A stretch of DNA of 64,000 nucleotides, taken from Streptomyces cynarae. Its GTDB lineage: Bacteria > Actinomycetota > Actinomycetes > Streptomycetales > Streptomycetaceae. Shown here in pieces: positions 40,740-50,556 of this stretch. Location: assembly GCF_025642135.1 (NCBI RefSeq), contig NZ_CP106793.1, positions 4,840,001 to 4,904,000 of the forward strand, given 5' to 3'. A program made the position numbers and the translations under genes. The first letter of the stretch is position 1, and the number at the start of each line of letters is the position of its first letter. A model generated the notes under the pieces. It was not told the DNA's origin. It made no database searches and saw only the letters and a list, made by a program, of their open reading frames with translations.

Positions 40740-43598
40740 TTGTCCCCGACCAGCGAGACCGCACAGGGCGGCCGCCGACTCGTCATCGTCGAGTCGCCTG
40801 CCAAGGCGAAGACGATCAAGGGCTATCTCGGCCCGGGCTACACCGTCGAGGCGAGCGTCGGGCACATCCGCGACCTTCCGAACGGCGCCGCGGAGGTGCC
40901 CGAGAAGTACACCGGTGAGGTCCGCCGCCTCGGCGTGGACGTCGAGCACGACTTCCAGCCGATCTACGTCGTCAACGCCGACAAGAAGGCGCAGGTCAAG
41001 AAGCTCAAGGATCTCCTGCGCGAATCCGACGAGCTCTTCCTCGCCACCGATGAGGACCGCGAGGGCGAGGCCATCGCCTGGCACCTCCAGGAGGTGCTGA
41101 AGCCGAAGGTCCCCGTCAAGCGGATGGTCTTCCACGAGATCACCAAGGACGCGATCCAGCAGGCCGTGCGCAACCCGCGCGAGCTGAACCAGAAGCTGGT
41201 CGACGCCCAGGAGACCCGCCGCATCCTCGACCGGCTCTACGGCTACGAGGTCTCGCCGGTCCTGTGGAAGAAGGTCATGCCGCGCCTGTCGGCCGGCCGT
41301 GTCCAGTCGGTCGCCACCCGTCTCGTGGTGGAGCGGGAACGCGAGCGCATCGCGTTCCGTTCCGCCGAGTACTGGGACCTGACGGGAACCTTCGCCACCG
41401 GCCGCGCGGGGGACCGCTCGGACCCGTCGTCGCTGGTCGCCCGTCTGCAGAGCGTCGACGGCAGGAGGGTCGCGCAGGGGCGCGACTTCGACTCCCTGGG
41501 ACAGCTCAAGAGCGATCAGATCCTCCACCTCGACGAGGCGAACGCCCGCGCCCTCGCCGCCGCCCTGGCGGACACCCGCTTCTCGGTACGGTCCGTCGAG
41601 TCCAAGCCGTACCGCCGCTCTCCGTACGCCCCGTTCCGTACGACGACGCTGCAGCAGGAGGCGAGCCGCAAGCTCGGCTTCGGCGCGAAGGCCACCATGC
41701 AGATCGCGCAGAAGCTGTACGAGAACGGCTACATCACGTACATGCGTACGGACTCCACGACGTTGTCGGACACGGCGATCACCGCCGCCCGCGCCCAGGT
41801 CACGCACCTGTACGGCGCCGAGTACCTGCCCGACGCGCCGCGCACCTACGCCGCCAAGGTCAAGAATGCGCAGGAGGCGCACGAGGCGATCCGGCCCTCG
41901 GGTGATCGTTTCCGCACCCCGGCGGAGACGGGACTGACCGGCGACCAGTTCAAGCTCTACGAGCTGATCTGGAAGCGGACCGTCGCCTCCCAGATGAAGG
42001 ACGCGACCGGCAACTCGGTCACCGTCAGGATCGGCGGCACCGCCGCCGACGGCCGGAACGCCGAGTTCAGCGCGTCCGGCAAGACGATCACCTTCCACGG
42101 CTTCCTGAAGGCGTACGTCGAGGGCGCCGACGACCCGAACGCGGAGCTCGACGACCGCGAGCGCCGGCTGCCGCAGGTCGCCGAGGGCGACGCGCTGAGC
42201 GCCGAGGAGATCACCGCCGACGGCCACGCGACCAAGCCCCCGGCGCGCTACACCGAGGCCAGCCTGGTCAAGGAGCTCGAAGAGCGGGAGATCGGCCGCC
42301 CGTCGACGTACGCGTCGATCATCGGCACGATCCTGGACCGCGGCTACGTCTTCAAGAAGGGCACGGCCCTCGTGCCGTCCTTCCTGTCCTTCGCCGTGGT
42401 CAACCTCCTGGAGAAGCACTTCGGGCGGCTCGTCGACTACGACTTCACCGCCAAGATGGAGGACGACCTCGACCGCATCGCCCGCGGCGAGGCGCAGGCC
42501 GTGCCGTGGCTGAAGCGGTTCTACTTCGGCGAGACGGCATCCGGCAGCGGCTTCCCCGCGGGCACCAACGGCACCGCTGCCGACGCCGGGAACGGCGACG
42601 GGGACCACCTCGGCGGCCTCAAGGAGCTGGTGACCGACCTGGGCGCGATCGACGCGCGCGAGGTGTCGTCGTTCCCCGTCGGCAACGACATCGTGCTGCG
42701 GGTCGGCCGCTACGGCCCGTACATCGAGCGCGGCGAGAAGGACACCGAACAGCACCAGCGCGCCGACATCCCGGCCGACCTCGCTCCCGACGAGCTCACC
42801 GTCGAGCTGGCGGAGGAGCTGCTGGCCAAGCCGAGCGGCGAGCGCCCGCTGGGCACGGACCCGGAGACGGGCCGCCCGATCGTCGCCAAGGACGGCCGCT
42901 ACGGCCCCTACGTCACGGAGATCCTCCCCGAGGGCACCCCGAAGACCGGCAAGAACGCGGTCAAGCCGCGCACGGCCTCGCTGTTCAAGTCGATGTCCCT
43001 GGACACGGTGAGCCTCGACGACGCGCTGAGGCTGATGTCGCTGCCGCGTGTGGTGGGCACCGACGCCGACGGGCAGGAGATCACCGCGCAGAACGGCCGC
43101 TACGGCCCGTACCTGAAGAAGGGCACGGACTCGCGCTCGCTGCAGTCCGAGGACCAGATCTTCACGATCACGCTGGAGGAGGCCCAGGCGATCTACGCCC
43201 AGCCCAAGCAGCGTGGCCGTGCGGCCGCCAAGCCGCCGCTGAAGGAGCTCGGCGAGGACCCGGTGAGCGGGAAGCCGGTCGTCGTCAAGGACGGGCGCTT
43301 CGGTCCGTACGTCACCGACGGCGAGACCAACGCGACCCTGCGCTCCGGCGACAGCGTGGAGGCGATCACTCCGGAGCGGGGCTTCGAGCTGCTAGCGGAG
43401 AAGCGCGCCAAGGCACCTGCGAAGAAGACGGCGAAGAAGGCCGCCGCCAAGAAGGCACCGGCCAAGAAGACGACGTCGACCGCGGCCAAGAAGACGGCCG
43501 CCAAGAAGACCGCAGCGAAGACGACGGCGAAGAAGACGACGGCGAGGAAGACCGCTGCCGCCAAGACGGCGGCGTCCAAGGGCACCGCGGAGGACTGA
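40740..43598 (+). CDS. topA: DNA topoisomerase I
   Basis: A 952-residue type IA topoisomerase that relaxes negative supercoils. The Toprim domain starts RRLVIVESPAKAKTIKGYLG and has the acidic DEDREGEAIAWH. The active-site tyrosine is Tyr334 in GYITYMRTDS. The C-terminal part has several repeats of the NGRYGPY type without zinc fingers. The end is a Lys/Ala tail of about 60 residues (KKTAKKAAAKKAPAKK and similar), a Streptomyces feature linked to processivity and chromosome segregation. The start is TTG with GGAGAG upstream. The gene is followed by the Tmk fusion and holB. Confidence 0.96.
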   Translation: MSPTSETAQGGRRLVIVESPAKAKTIKGYLGPGYTVEASVGHIRDLPNGAAEVPEKYTGEVRRLGVDVEHDFQPIYVVNADKKAQVKKLKDLLRESDELFLATDEDREGEAIAWHLQEVLKPKVPVKRMVFHEITKDAIQQAVRNPRELNQKLVDAQETRRILDRLYGYEVSPVLWKKVMPRLSAGRVQSVATRLVVERERERIAFRSAEYWDLTGTFATGRAGDRSDPSSLVARLQSVDGRRVAQGRDFDSLGQLKSDQILHLDEANARALAAALADTRFSVRSVESKPYRRSPYAPFRTTTLQQEASRKLGFGAKATMQIAQKLYENGYITYMRTDSTTLSDTAITAARAQVTHLYGAEYLPDAPRTYAAKVKNAQEAHEAIRPSGDRFRTPAETGLTGDQFKLYELIWKRTVASQMKDATGNSVTVRIGGTAADGRNAEFSASGKTITFHGFLKAYVEGADDPNAELDDRERRLPQVAEGDALSAEEITADGHATKPPARYTEASLVKELEEREIGRPSTYASIIGTILDRGYVFKKGTALVPSFLSFAVVNLLEKHFGRLVDYDFTAKMEDDLDRIARGEAQAVPWLKRFYFGETASGSGFPAGTNGTAADAGNGDGDHLGGLKELVTDLGAIDAREVSSFPVGNDIVLRVGRYGPYIERGEKDTEQHQRADIPADLAPDELTVELAEELLAKPSGERPLGTDPETGRPIVAKDGRYGPYVTEILPEGTPKTGKNAVKPRTASLFKSMSLDTVSLDDALRLMSLPRVVGTDADGQEITAQNGRYGPYLKKGTDSRSLQSEDQIFTITLEEAQAIYAQPKQRGRAAAKPPLKELGEDPVSGKPVVVKDGRFGPYVTDGETNATLRSGDSVEAITPERGFELLAEKRAKAPAKKTAKKAAAKKAPAKKTTSTAAKKTAAKKTAAKTTAKKTTARKTAAAKTAASKGTAED

Positions 43599-43744
43599 CG
43601 CGGAAGAGGACCGAGCCCGAAGGGGCCCCGGTTCCTCACAGCCACTTCGCCAAACACACGGTCCGGCATCGGTTCGGTGTCGGGCCGTGTGTACATGGCG
43701 AGTGGCCGCCTCGGTCTGTCGGTGGCTCCCGATAGTCTGAATGC

Positions 43745-46700
43745 ATGACGCGAGCCGAGCAGCCAACGGCCCCCCAAGCGGCCCCCGACGACGCCCTGGT
43801 CGCAGACTCCCGCGAGCGCGCCGTCCGCGCCCTGCTGCGCCAGCCGCAGCTGAAGCGCCTGTGGAGCGCCCAGCTCGTGGGAGGCATCGGCGACGCGCTC
43901 GCCGTGCTCGTCCTGGTGCTGCTCGTCCTCCAGGCGGCCATCGCCGAGGGGTCGTTCGGCGGCGGCTACCGGGGTGTGTCGTTCGCGATCGCGACCGTCT
44001 TCGGCGCGCGGATTCTTTCCACCCTGCTCTTCGGGGCCGTGCTCCTCGGCCCGCTCAGCGCGCTGACGTCCCAGGAGGGGCCGCTCGACCGCCGCTGGAC
44101 CATGGTCGGCGCGGACGGTGTGAGGGCCGCTCTGCTGATCGTCGCGCCCCTGTGGATCGACTGGATCCCGGGCAGCGCGCTCGCGCTCCTGCTGGTCACC
44201 GCCTTCGTCACCGGCGTGGCCGAGCGCTTTTGGACGGTGTGCCATGAAAGCGCGGCGCCCGCTCTGCTGCCCGCGCCGCCCTTGGAGGGCGCGACGGTGC
44301 GTCCGCTGCCGGACCACATGGACGCCCTGCGCCGTCTGTCGCTGCGCACGGGATTCGTGGCGGTGCCGCTGGCCGCTGCCGCACTCGTGGTGGTGGCGCT
44401 GGTGAACAACCTGCTGGGCACGGGCATCGCCTGGTTCGGCCAGCACCAGGCGGCCCTCGCGTCGTATGTGGCGGCCGGACTGTTCGCCGCCTCGCTGTCG
44501 GTGGCCTCCTCGCTGGAGCTGCCCGACACCCGCACCCCCCGCGCGCGGTCGCCGCTGGAGGGCCTGCGCCGTCCCCGGACGGACACGGGCGTCGCGAAGG
44601 GCCGCACGGGCGTGCTTCCGCTGCTGGTGCTGGCCTGCGCCGCCGTGGCCGGGGCGGTCGCGGCCGCCGTCGCCGTCTCTGTGCTGCACGCCAAGGACCT
44701 GGGCGGCGGCCCGGTGCTGTACGGCCTGCTGGTCCTCGCGCTGACCGGCGGCACGGTCGTCGGCATCCGTACGGCGCCCCGCGTGCTGCCCGCGCTGTCG
44801 CGACGCCGGCTGCTCGCGTTGGCGATCGCCTTCACCGGTATGGCGCTGCTCGCCGCCGGTCTCGACCCGGACGTCACCAGCGTGCTGCTGGTCGCGCTGC
44901 TCGCGGGCATCGGCGCGGGCGTGGCAGCGAACATCGGGCACACGCTGCTCGACCAGGAAGCCGAGGAGCACCGCCGGGCGCGGACGACCGAGCATCTGCA
45001 CGCGGTCGTCCGGGTGTGCGTCGCGCTCTGCGCGCTCGTGGCGCCCCTGGTGGCCGGGGCCATCGGGCCGCACCGGATGGAGAACGGCAGGTTCGTGTTC
45101 GCGCACGGCGGCGCCGCCTTCACGCTGATGCTGGTCGGCGCGCTGCTGCTGCCCGTGGCCGCCCTGGTGCTCGCCAAGGTCGACGACCGCTCCGGTGTGC
45201 CGCTGCGGCAGGACCTGCTCGACGCCCTGCGCGGCGGCGACGATCCGGAGCACGCCTCCGCGGCGAACGGATTCTTCATCGCCCTGGAGGGCGGCGACGG
45301 CGCCGGGAAGTCCACTCAGGCCGAGGCGCTCGCCGAGTGGATCCGCGCCAAGGGCCACGAGGTCGTGCTGACCCGTGAGCCGGGTGCCACTCCGGTCGGC
45401 AAGCGGCTGCGGTCGATCCTGCTGGACGTCTCCAGCGCCGGCCTGTCGCACCGAGCGGAGGCGCTGCTGTACGCGGCGGACCGCGCGGAGCACGTGGACA
45501 CGGTCGTACGTCCGGCCCTGGAGCGGGGCGCCGTCGTGATCTCGGACCGGTACATCGACTCGTCCGTGGCCTACCAGGGCGCGGGCCGTGACCTGTCCCC
45601 GACCGAGATCGCCCGTATCAACCGCTGGGCGACCGACGGCCTCGTGCCGCACCTCACGGTCCTGCTGGACGTCGCGCCGGAGACCGCGCGGGAGCGGTTC
45701 ACGGAGGCGCCGGACCGGCTGGAGTCGGAGCCCGCCGAGTTCCACGCGCGTGTGCGGTCCGGTTTCCTCACGCTGGCCGCCGCCGACCCCGCGCGCTATC
45801 TGGTCGTCGACGCCGGACAGGAGCCCGAGGCGGTCACGACCGTGATCCGGGCCCGGCTCGACCAGATGCTCCCGCTGTCCGAGGCCGAGCTGAAGGCGCA
45901 GGAGGAGGCGCGCCGCAAGGCCGAGGAGGAGGCCCGGCGCAAGGCCGAGGAAGAGGCGGCACGCAAGGCCGAGGAGGAGCGGCTGGAGCGCGAGCGCCAG
46001 GAGCAGCTCGCCAAGCTGCGCGCCGAGGAGGAGGAGCGCAAGCGGCGCGAGCTGGAGGAGGCGCAGCGCCGAGAGGCCGAGCGGCAGGCGGAGGAGGCCC
46101 GGCGGCGGGCCGAGGAAGCCCGCCGGCGCGCCGAGGAGGAGAAGGCGCGGCTGCTGGCCGAGGAGAAGGCCCGGGCAGAGGAGGAGGCGCGGCGCAGGGC
46201 CGAGGAGGAGCGGCGGCGCCGGGAGGCCGAGGAGGAGGCCCGGCTGCGGGCGGAGGCCGAGGAGCGACGGCTGGAGAAGCAGCGGAAGGCCGAGGAGGCA
46301 CTGCTGCGGGCCGAGGAGGCGCGCAGGGCGGCGGCGGAGGCGGCGGCGTCGGCCGCGTCGGCGGCATCGGCCCCGCCCACCACGCCGGCAACCGGATCCG
46401 GTGCGCCCGCACGGGGTGCGTCGCCGGACAACGAGACGACGGTCCCCACGCCGCTGGTGACGCCGACGAACGCGTCGGGCGGGCCGCTGGACGAGACCGC
46501 GGTCCTGCCCCCGGTACGGGCGCGCGACACCGACGCCGAGACCACGGCGGAGCTGCCGGCGCCGCCCGAGCCGCAGGGAGCGGCCGACGAGACGGCGGTG
46601 CTGCCCCCGGTGGTGCCGGGATCCGCCGACGAGACGGCCGTCCTGCCGCCCGTACGGGACGCGGGCGCCGGTGAGCCGGCGGACAGGGTGCCGCCCGGCT

Positions 46701-46927
46701 TCTTCCGCGACGAGCGCCCGGCTCCGCGACCGGACGGTGCCGAGGACCGCACGCGCGAGCTGCCGCAGCTGGACGCCGACGGCCGCCCCCGCCGCCCGCG
46801 CCCGGACTGGGCGGAGGAGACGCCCCTGGACGACCTTCCGACCCTGGCGGACGAGCTGCTCGGCCCCCGGGAGGACGAGGACTGGGACGACGGCCGGAAC
46901 GGGCGGGGACGCGGCAGGCGCCGCTGA
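43745..46927 (+). CDS. tmk: MFS-like membrane domain fused to thymidylate kinase
   Basis: A 1060-residue multidomain protein. Residues ~20-480 form a membrane domain of about 12 hydrophobic segments resembling a major-facilitator transporter. Residues ~508-715 are a complete thymidylate kinase (FFIALEGGDGAGKSTQAEAL P-loop, TREPG, and DRYIDSSVAYQG), making dTDP from dTMP. Residues ~715-870 are a highly charged coiled coil of EEARRKAEEEA type. The Pro-rich acidic tail has three DETAVLPPV repeats. This fusion is standard in Streptomyces and serves as the housekeeping Tmk next to holB. Why dTMP kinase is tied to the membrane is not known. Confidence 0.93.
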   Translation: MTRAEQPTAPQAAPDDALVADSRERAVRALLRQPQLKRLWSAQLVGGIGDALAVLVLVLLVLQAAIAEGSFGGGYRGVSFAIATVFGARILSTLLFGAVLLGPLSALTSQEGPLDRRWTMVGADGVRAALLIVAPLWIDWIPGSALALLLVTAFVTGVAERFWTVCHESAAPALLPAPPLEGATVRPLPDHMDALRRLSLRTGFVAVPLAAAALVVVALVNNLLGTGIAWFGQHQAALASYVAAGLFAASLSVASSLELPDTRTPRARSPLEGLRRPRTDTGVAKGRTGVLPLLVLACAAVAGAVAAAVAVSVLHAKDLGGGPVLYGLLVLALTGGTVVGIRTAPRVLPALSRRRLLALAIAFTGMALLAAGLDPDVTSVLLVALLAGIGAGVAANIGHTLLDQEAEEHRRARTTEHLHAVVRVCVALCALVAPLVAGAIGPHRMENGRFVFAHGGAAFTLMLVGALLLPVAALVLAKVDDRSGVPLRQDLLDALRGGDDPEHASAANGFFIALEGGDGAGKSTQAEALAEWIRAKGHEVVLTREPGATPVGKRLRSILLDVSSAGLSHRAEALLYAADRAEHVDTVVRPALERGAVVISDRYIDSSVAYQGAGRDLSPTEIARINRWATDGLVPHLTVLLDVAPETARERFTEAPDRLESEPAEFHARVRSGFLTLAAADPARYLVVDAGQEPEAVTTVIRARLDQMLPLSEAELKAQEEARRKAEEEARRKAEEEAARKAEEERLERERQEQLAKLRAEEEERKRRELEEAQRREAERQAEEARRRAEEARRRAEEEKARLLAEEKARAEEEARRRAEEERRRREAEEEARLRAEAEERRLEKQRKAEEALLRAEEARRAAAEAAASAASAASAPPTTPATGSGAPARGASPDNETTVPTPLVTPTNASGGPLDETAVLPPVRARDTDAETTAELPAPPEPQGAADETAVLPPVVPGSADETAVLPPVRDAGAGEPADRVPPGFFRDERPAPRPDGAEDRTRELPQLDADGRPRRPRPDWAEETPLDDLPTLADELLGPREDEDWDDGRNGRGRGRRR

Positions 46928-47033
46928 GCGGACCCGCCCCGGCTGTCGGTGCCGCCGCCGTTGTCAGTGGTGACCCGCACAATGGATCGCGGTAGGGCGC
47001 AGTACGGCAGTACGACGGAAGGGCGGTGTCCCC

Positions 47034-48238
47034 GTGAGCGTGTGGGACGACCTGGCGGGCCAGGAGAAGGTGTGCGAGCAGCTCGGCGCGGCTGCCCGGG
47101 ACGCCGACGCCCTGGTCACCGCGGCCGCCGCCGGCACCCGCCGCCCGAGGCGTCCAAGATGACGCACGCCTGGCTGTTCACGGGTCCGCCCGGCGCGGGA
47201 CGTACGCAGGCGGCGCGGGCCTTCGCCGCGGCGCTGCAGTGCGTGAGCCCCGACCGCGCGCTCGGCGGCGCCCCCGGCTGTGGCTTCTGCGACGGCTGCC
47301 ACACCGCCCTGATCGGCACCCACGCGGACGTCACCACGGTCGCCGCCGTCGGCACGCAGATCCTCGCCGACGACATGCGCGACACCGTCCGCAAGTCGTT
47401 CACGTCGCCGGCGAACGGCCGCTGGCAGGTGATCCTCGTCGAGGACGCCGAGCGGCTGAACGAGAAGTCGGCCAACGCGGTCCTGAAGGCGGTGGAGGAG
47501 CCCGCTCCCCGCACGGTCTGGCTGCTGTGCGCGCCGTCCCTGGAGGACGTCCTGCCGACGATCCGCTCCCGCTGCCGCCACCTGAACCTGCGCACGCCGC
47601 CCGTGGAGGCGGTCGCGGACATGCTCATGCGGCGCGACGGCATCGAGCCGGAGATCGCTGCCGCCGCCGCCCGCGCCACCCAGGGCCACGTGGACCGTGC
47701 CCGCAGGCTGGCCATGGACGAGGAGGCTCGTGCCCGCCGAGCAGCCGTCCTGAAGCTCCCGCTGCGGCTCGACGACATCGGCGGCTGCCTCAGAGCCGCC
47801 CAGGAGCTGGTCGACGCGGCCACGGACGACTCCAAGCAGCTCGCCGAGGAGATCGACGCCAAGGAGACCGAGGAGCTGAAGGCGGCGCTCGGCGCGGCGC
47901 AGGGCGGCCGGATGCCGCGCGGCACCGCGGGCGTCATGAAGGAGCTGGAGGACAAACAGAAGCGCCGCAGAACGCGCACCCAGCGCGACAGCCTCGACCA
48001 GGCCCTCACCGACCTCACGGGCTTCTACCGCGACGTCCTCGCCCTCCAGCTCGGCTCCCGCACAGCCCTCGCCAACACGGACGCGGAGGACGCCCTGGAG
48101 CGGCTGGCCCGAGGCAGCACACCCGAGGCCACGCTCCGCCGTATCGAGGCGATCGCCTCGTGCCGGGACGCCCTGGACCGCAATGTGGCCCCACTGCTGG
48201 CGGTGGAGGCGATGACGATGGCGCTCAGAGCGGGATGA
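47034..48238 (+). CDS. holB: DNA polymerase III subunit delta' (clamp loader), frameshifted near the start
   Basis: The expected start is the GTG at 47034 (VSVWDDLAGQEKVCEQLGAA), but the frame shifts after AAAAGT. Homology continues in another frame as PPEASKMTHAWLFTGPPGAG. One extra C in the run CCC at 47137-47139 restores a 401-residue protein, the usual Streptomyces length. The rest has the P-loop TGPPGAGRT, the zinc cysteines CGFCDGC and a sensor region SRCRHLNLR. As written, only a product from the ATG at 47159 could be made, lacking ~41 residues. Clamp-loader subunits are normally essential, so a sequencing error is the simplest explanation. Confidence 0.88.
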
Positions 48239-48368
48239 GGGCGAAACCCTTCCCTCTTCCGTGGGCAGGCGGTGCGGTCGGTCGACCGCGTAGTTGACCA
48301 TGTCACTCGTACGAGGTGCCTGCGTCACCGTGCGGCATCAATGCATCGCGCACGGTTACGCTCACGAG

Positions 48369-49988
48369 ATGCACACCAGGCGCATTCCCGGACCGTCCCG
48401 CCTTCTGCACCCCCTCCGCCGCCCTCGAGGTTCCCGTCGTTCCCCGTCCGCGATGCGGACGGGCGGCACGCTGCTCGCCGCCGCCGCGCTGCTCGTCTCC
48501 GCCTGCTCCGCCGGCGGCTCGACGACCGCGCAGACGGCCCTGGCCGCGCTGCCCCAGTCGCCCCCGTCGGCGCTGGCCCGGTACTACACCCAGAAGCTGA
48601 CCTGGCGCACCTGCGGCGTCCCCGGCTTCCAGTGCGCCACGATGAAGGCCCCGCGCGACTACGCCGAGCCCGGCGCGGGCGACGTACGGCTCGCCGTGGC
48701 CCGCAAGAGGGCCACCGGCCAGGGCAGACACCTCGGGTCTCTGCTCGTGAACCCGGGCGGCCCGGGCGGTTCGGCGGTCGGCTATCTGGAGCAGTACGCG
48801 GGCGTCGGCTACCCGGCCGAGGTTCGCGCCCGCTACGACATGGTCGCCGTAGACCCGCGCGGCGTGGCCCACAGCGAGCCGGTCGAATGCCTCGACGGTC
48901 CCCGGATGGACGCGTACGCGCAGACCGACATCACCCCCGACAGCCCGGCGGAGACGCGCCGCCTGGTGGATGCCTACAAGCGGTTCGCGGAGGGCTGCGG
49001 GCGGCACTCGGCGGCCCTGTTGCGCCATGTCTCCACCGTCGAGGCGGCCCGGGACATGGACATCCTGCGCGGGGTGCTCGGCGACCGGAGACTGAACTAC
49101 GTGGGAGCGTCGTACGGGACGTTCCTCGGGGCGACGTACGCGGGACTGTTCCCCGATCGGGTGGGCCGGATGGTGCTGGACGGCGCGATGGACCCGGCCC
49201 TGTCCGCGCGCAGGCTCAACGAGGAGCAGACGGCGGGGTTCGAAACGGCGTTCCAGTCCTTCGCCAAGGACTGCGTCCGGCGATCGGACTGCCCGCTGGG
49301 CGGCCCGGGCACGTCGCCGGCGAAGGTCGGCGACAAGCTGAAGGCGTTCTTCAAGAAGCTCGACGCGTCACCCATCCCGACCGGCGACGCGGACGGCCGC
49401 AGGCTCGGGGAGGCACTGGCGACGACCGGAGTGATCGCCGCGATGTACGACGAGGCGGCGTGGCCGCGGCTGCGCCAGGCGCTGACCTCGGCGATCAAGC
49501 ACCGCGACGGCGCCGGGCTGCTCATGCTGTCGGACAGCTACTACGAGCGGGACGCGGGCGGCAGGTACTCGAACCTGATGTCCGCGAACGCGGCCGTGAA
49601 CTGCCTCGACCTGCCGCCCGCGTTCTCGGGACCGGAGGACGTGGAAAGGGCGCTCCCGGCGTTCGAGAAGGCTTCCCCGGTGTTCGGGCGGGGACTGGCC
49701 TGGGCCTCGCTGAGCTGCGCGTACTGGCCGGTGCGCGCGACCGGACGGCCGCACCGCATCCGGGCGAAGGGGGCGGCACCCATCGTGGTGGTGGGCACGA
49801 CCCGGGACCCGGCCACCCCTTACCGCTGGGCGCGCTCACTCGCCTCCCAGCTCTCCTCCGGCAGGCTCCTCACATACGACGGCGACGGCCACACGGCATT
49901 CGGTCGCGGCAGCAGGTGCGTGGACTCGGCGATCGACGCGTATCTGCTCCGCGGCACACCACCGGCGAAGGGAAAGCGCTGCTCGTAG
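48369..49988 (+). CDS. Secreted alpha/beta hydrolase, tripeptidyl aminopeptidase (Tap)-like
   Basis: A 539-residue lipoprotein-type peptidase. A long basic N-terminus and hydrophobic segment end in the lipobox VSAC (~residue 46). The alpha/beta hydrolase domain has an oxyanion loop NPGGPGGSA, the nucleophile Ser in GASYGTFLG, and the catalytic Asp/His in the C-terminal TAP-like domain (VVGTTRDPATPYRWA, GDGHTAFG). Tap enzymes remove N-terminal tripeptides from exported proteins. A shorter start at MRTGGTLLAAAALL is possible. A strong bidirectional terminator follows. In S. coelicolor the equivalent precedes a tRNA-Thr gene. Confidence 0.88.
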   Translation: MHTRRIPGPSRLLHPLRRPRGSRRSPSAMRTGGTLLAAAALLVSACSAGGSTTAQTALAALPQSPPSALARYYTQKLTWRTCGVPGFQCATMKAPRDYAEPGAGDVRLAVARKRATGQGRHLGSLLVNPGGPGGSAVGYLEQYAGVGYPAEVRARYDMVAVDPRGVAHSEPVECLDGPRMDAYAQTDITPDSPAETRRLVDAYKRFAEGCGRHSAALLRHVSTVEAARDMDILRGVLGDRRLNYVGASYGTFLGATYAGLFPDRVGRMVLDGAMDPALSARRLNEEQTAGFETAFQSFAKDCVRRSDCPLGGPGTSPAKVGDKLKAFFKKLDASPIPTGDADGRRLGEALATTGVIAAMYDEAAWPRLRQALTSAIKHRDGAGLLMLSDSYYERDAGGRYSNLMSANAAVNCLDLPPAFSGPEDVERALPAFEKASPVFGRGLAWASLSCAYWPVRATGRPHRIRAKGAAPIVVVGTTRDPATPYRWARSLASQLSSGRLLTYDGDGHTAFGRGSRCVDSAIDAYLLRGTPPAKGKRCS

Positions 49989-49996
49989 GCGCCGCG

Positions 49997-50029
49997 CCAC
50001 TCCCCGGAGGTCCCGCCTCCGGGGGGTGG
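49997..50029. terminator. Strong hairpin after the Tap-like gene
   Basis: A 14-bp stem (49997-50010 with 50016-50029, one T-G pair) with a five-base loop begins 8 bases after the stop codon. Confidence 0.85.
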
Positions 50030-50052
50030 TCAGAGCACCCTCGGAAACTGTG

Positions 50053-50058
50053 TAGACT
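50053..50058 (+). promoter_or_regulatory. Probable -10 box of the tRNA-Thr gene
   Basis: TAGACT, a consensus-like actinobacterial -10 box, lies 38 bases upstream of the mature tRNA. The -35 is not clear. Confidence 0.4.
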
Positions 50059-50096
50059 TACCGATGTTGCTGATCGCACCATAGTGCGGGCAGCGC

Positions 50097-50173
50097 GCCG
50101 CCTTAGCTCAGATGGCCAGAGCAACGCACTCGTAATGCGTAGGTCTCGGGTTCGAATCCCGAAGGCGGCTCCA
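50097..50173 (+). tRNA. tRNA-Thr, anticodon CGT
   Basis: A full cloverleaf: acceptor GCCGCCT pairs with AGGCGGC, the anticodon stem ACGCA/TGCGT encloses CTCGTAA (anticodon CGT, reads ACG) and the T arm has GGTTCGAATCC. CCA is encoded (50171-50173). The gene is flanked by two strong hairpins. Confidence 0.96.
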
Positions 50174-50177
50174 TCCG

Positions 50178-50213
50178 AACCCCAGCCCAGACGCTGTCTG
50201 AGCTGGGGTTTTT
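50178..50213 (+). terminator. Intrinsic terminator of tRNA-Thr
   Basis: AACCCCAGC pairs with GCTGGGGTT, with an inner CAGAC/GTCTG stem, and TTTTT follows. It starts 5 bases after the encoded CCA. Confidence 0.92.
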
Positions 50214-50217
50214 GCGT

Positions 50218-50556
50218 TCAGCGGATACGGCGACGGCGCAGGGAGCGTGCCGTCGGGCCGCGAGAGTACGACGTGTGCTCCTGTCACAGCTCCGCGGCGG
50301 CGGCTTGAGGCGGGGGGAGAGACGGCCGGACTGTCTGTACAGGGGCGCGCTCTGGACCGCCTACGGGGGCTCCTGGCGCCCCTGGAGTACTGCCGATGGA
50401 TCAAGGACTCAGGGCGCCGGCAAGTCGGCGGGGGCCGCAGGGGTGAATCAATGGTGTGTCAGATCGGTTGCCGGTCGACAGCCGGGCTGCCTGATTCAGA
50501 GTGGCGGCAGTTGAACCCCTGCCGAGGAAGCGCCTTTCCGCCTTCTGGGAGTAGTC
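50218..50556. other. Gap between tRNA-Thr and the glycine-rich gene
   Basis: About 340 bases with no supported gene, integrase or direct repeat of the tRNA 3' end. It must carry the promoter of the glycine-rich gene. Open frames here lack family support. Confidence 0.45.

Noticed and set aside
40473..42755. Long minus-strand ORF opposite topA
   Set aside because: It is antisense to a complete topA with clear motifs; high GC keeps the opposite frame open. Its translation is low-complexity Arg/Gly/Val-rich without family resemblance.
50097..50556. Integrative element attached at tRNA-Thr
   Set aside because: No integrase, excisionase or repeat of the tRNA 3' end was seen downstream, so the glycine-rich gene is not shown to be part of a mobile element.
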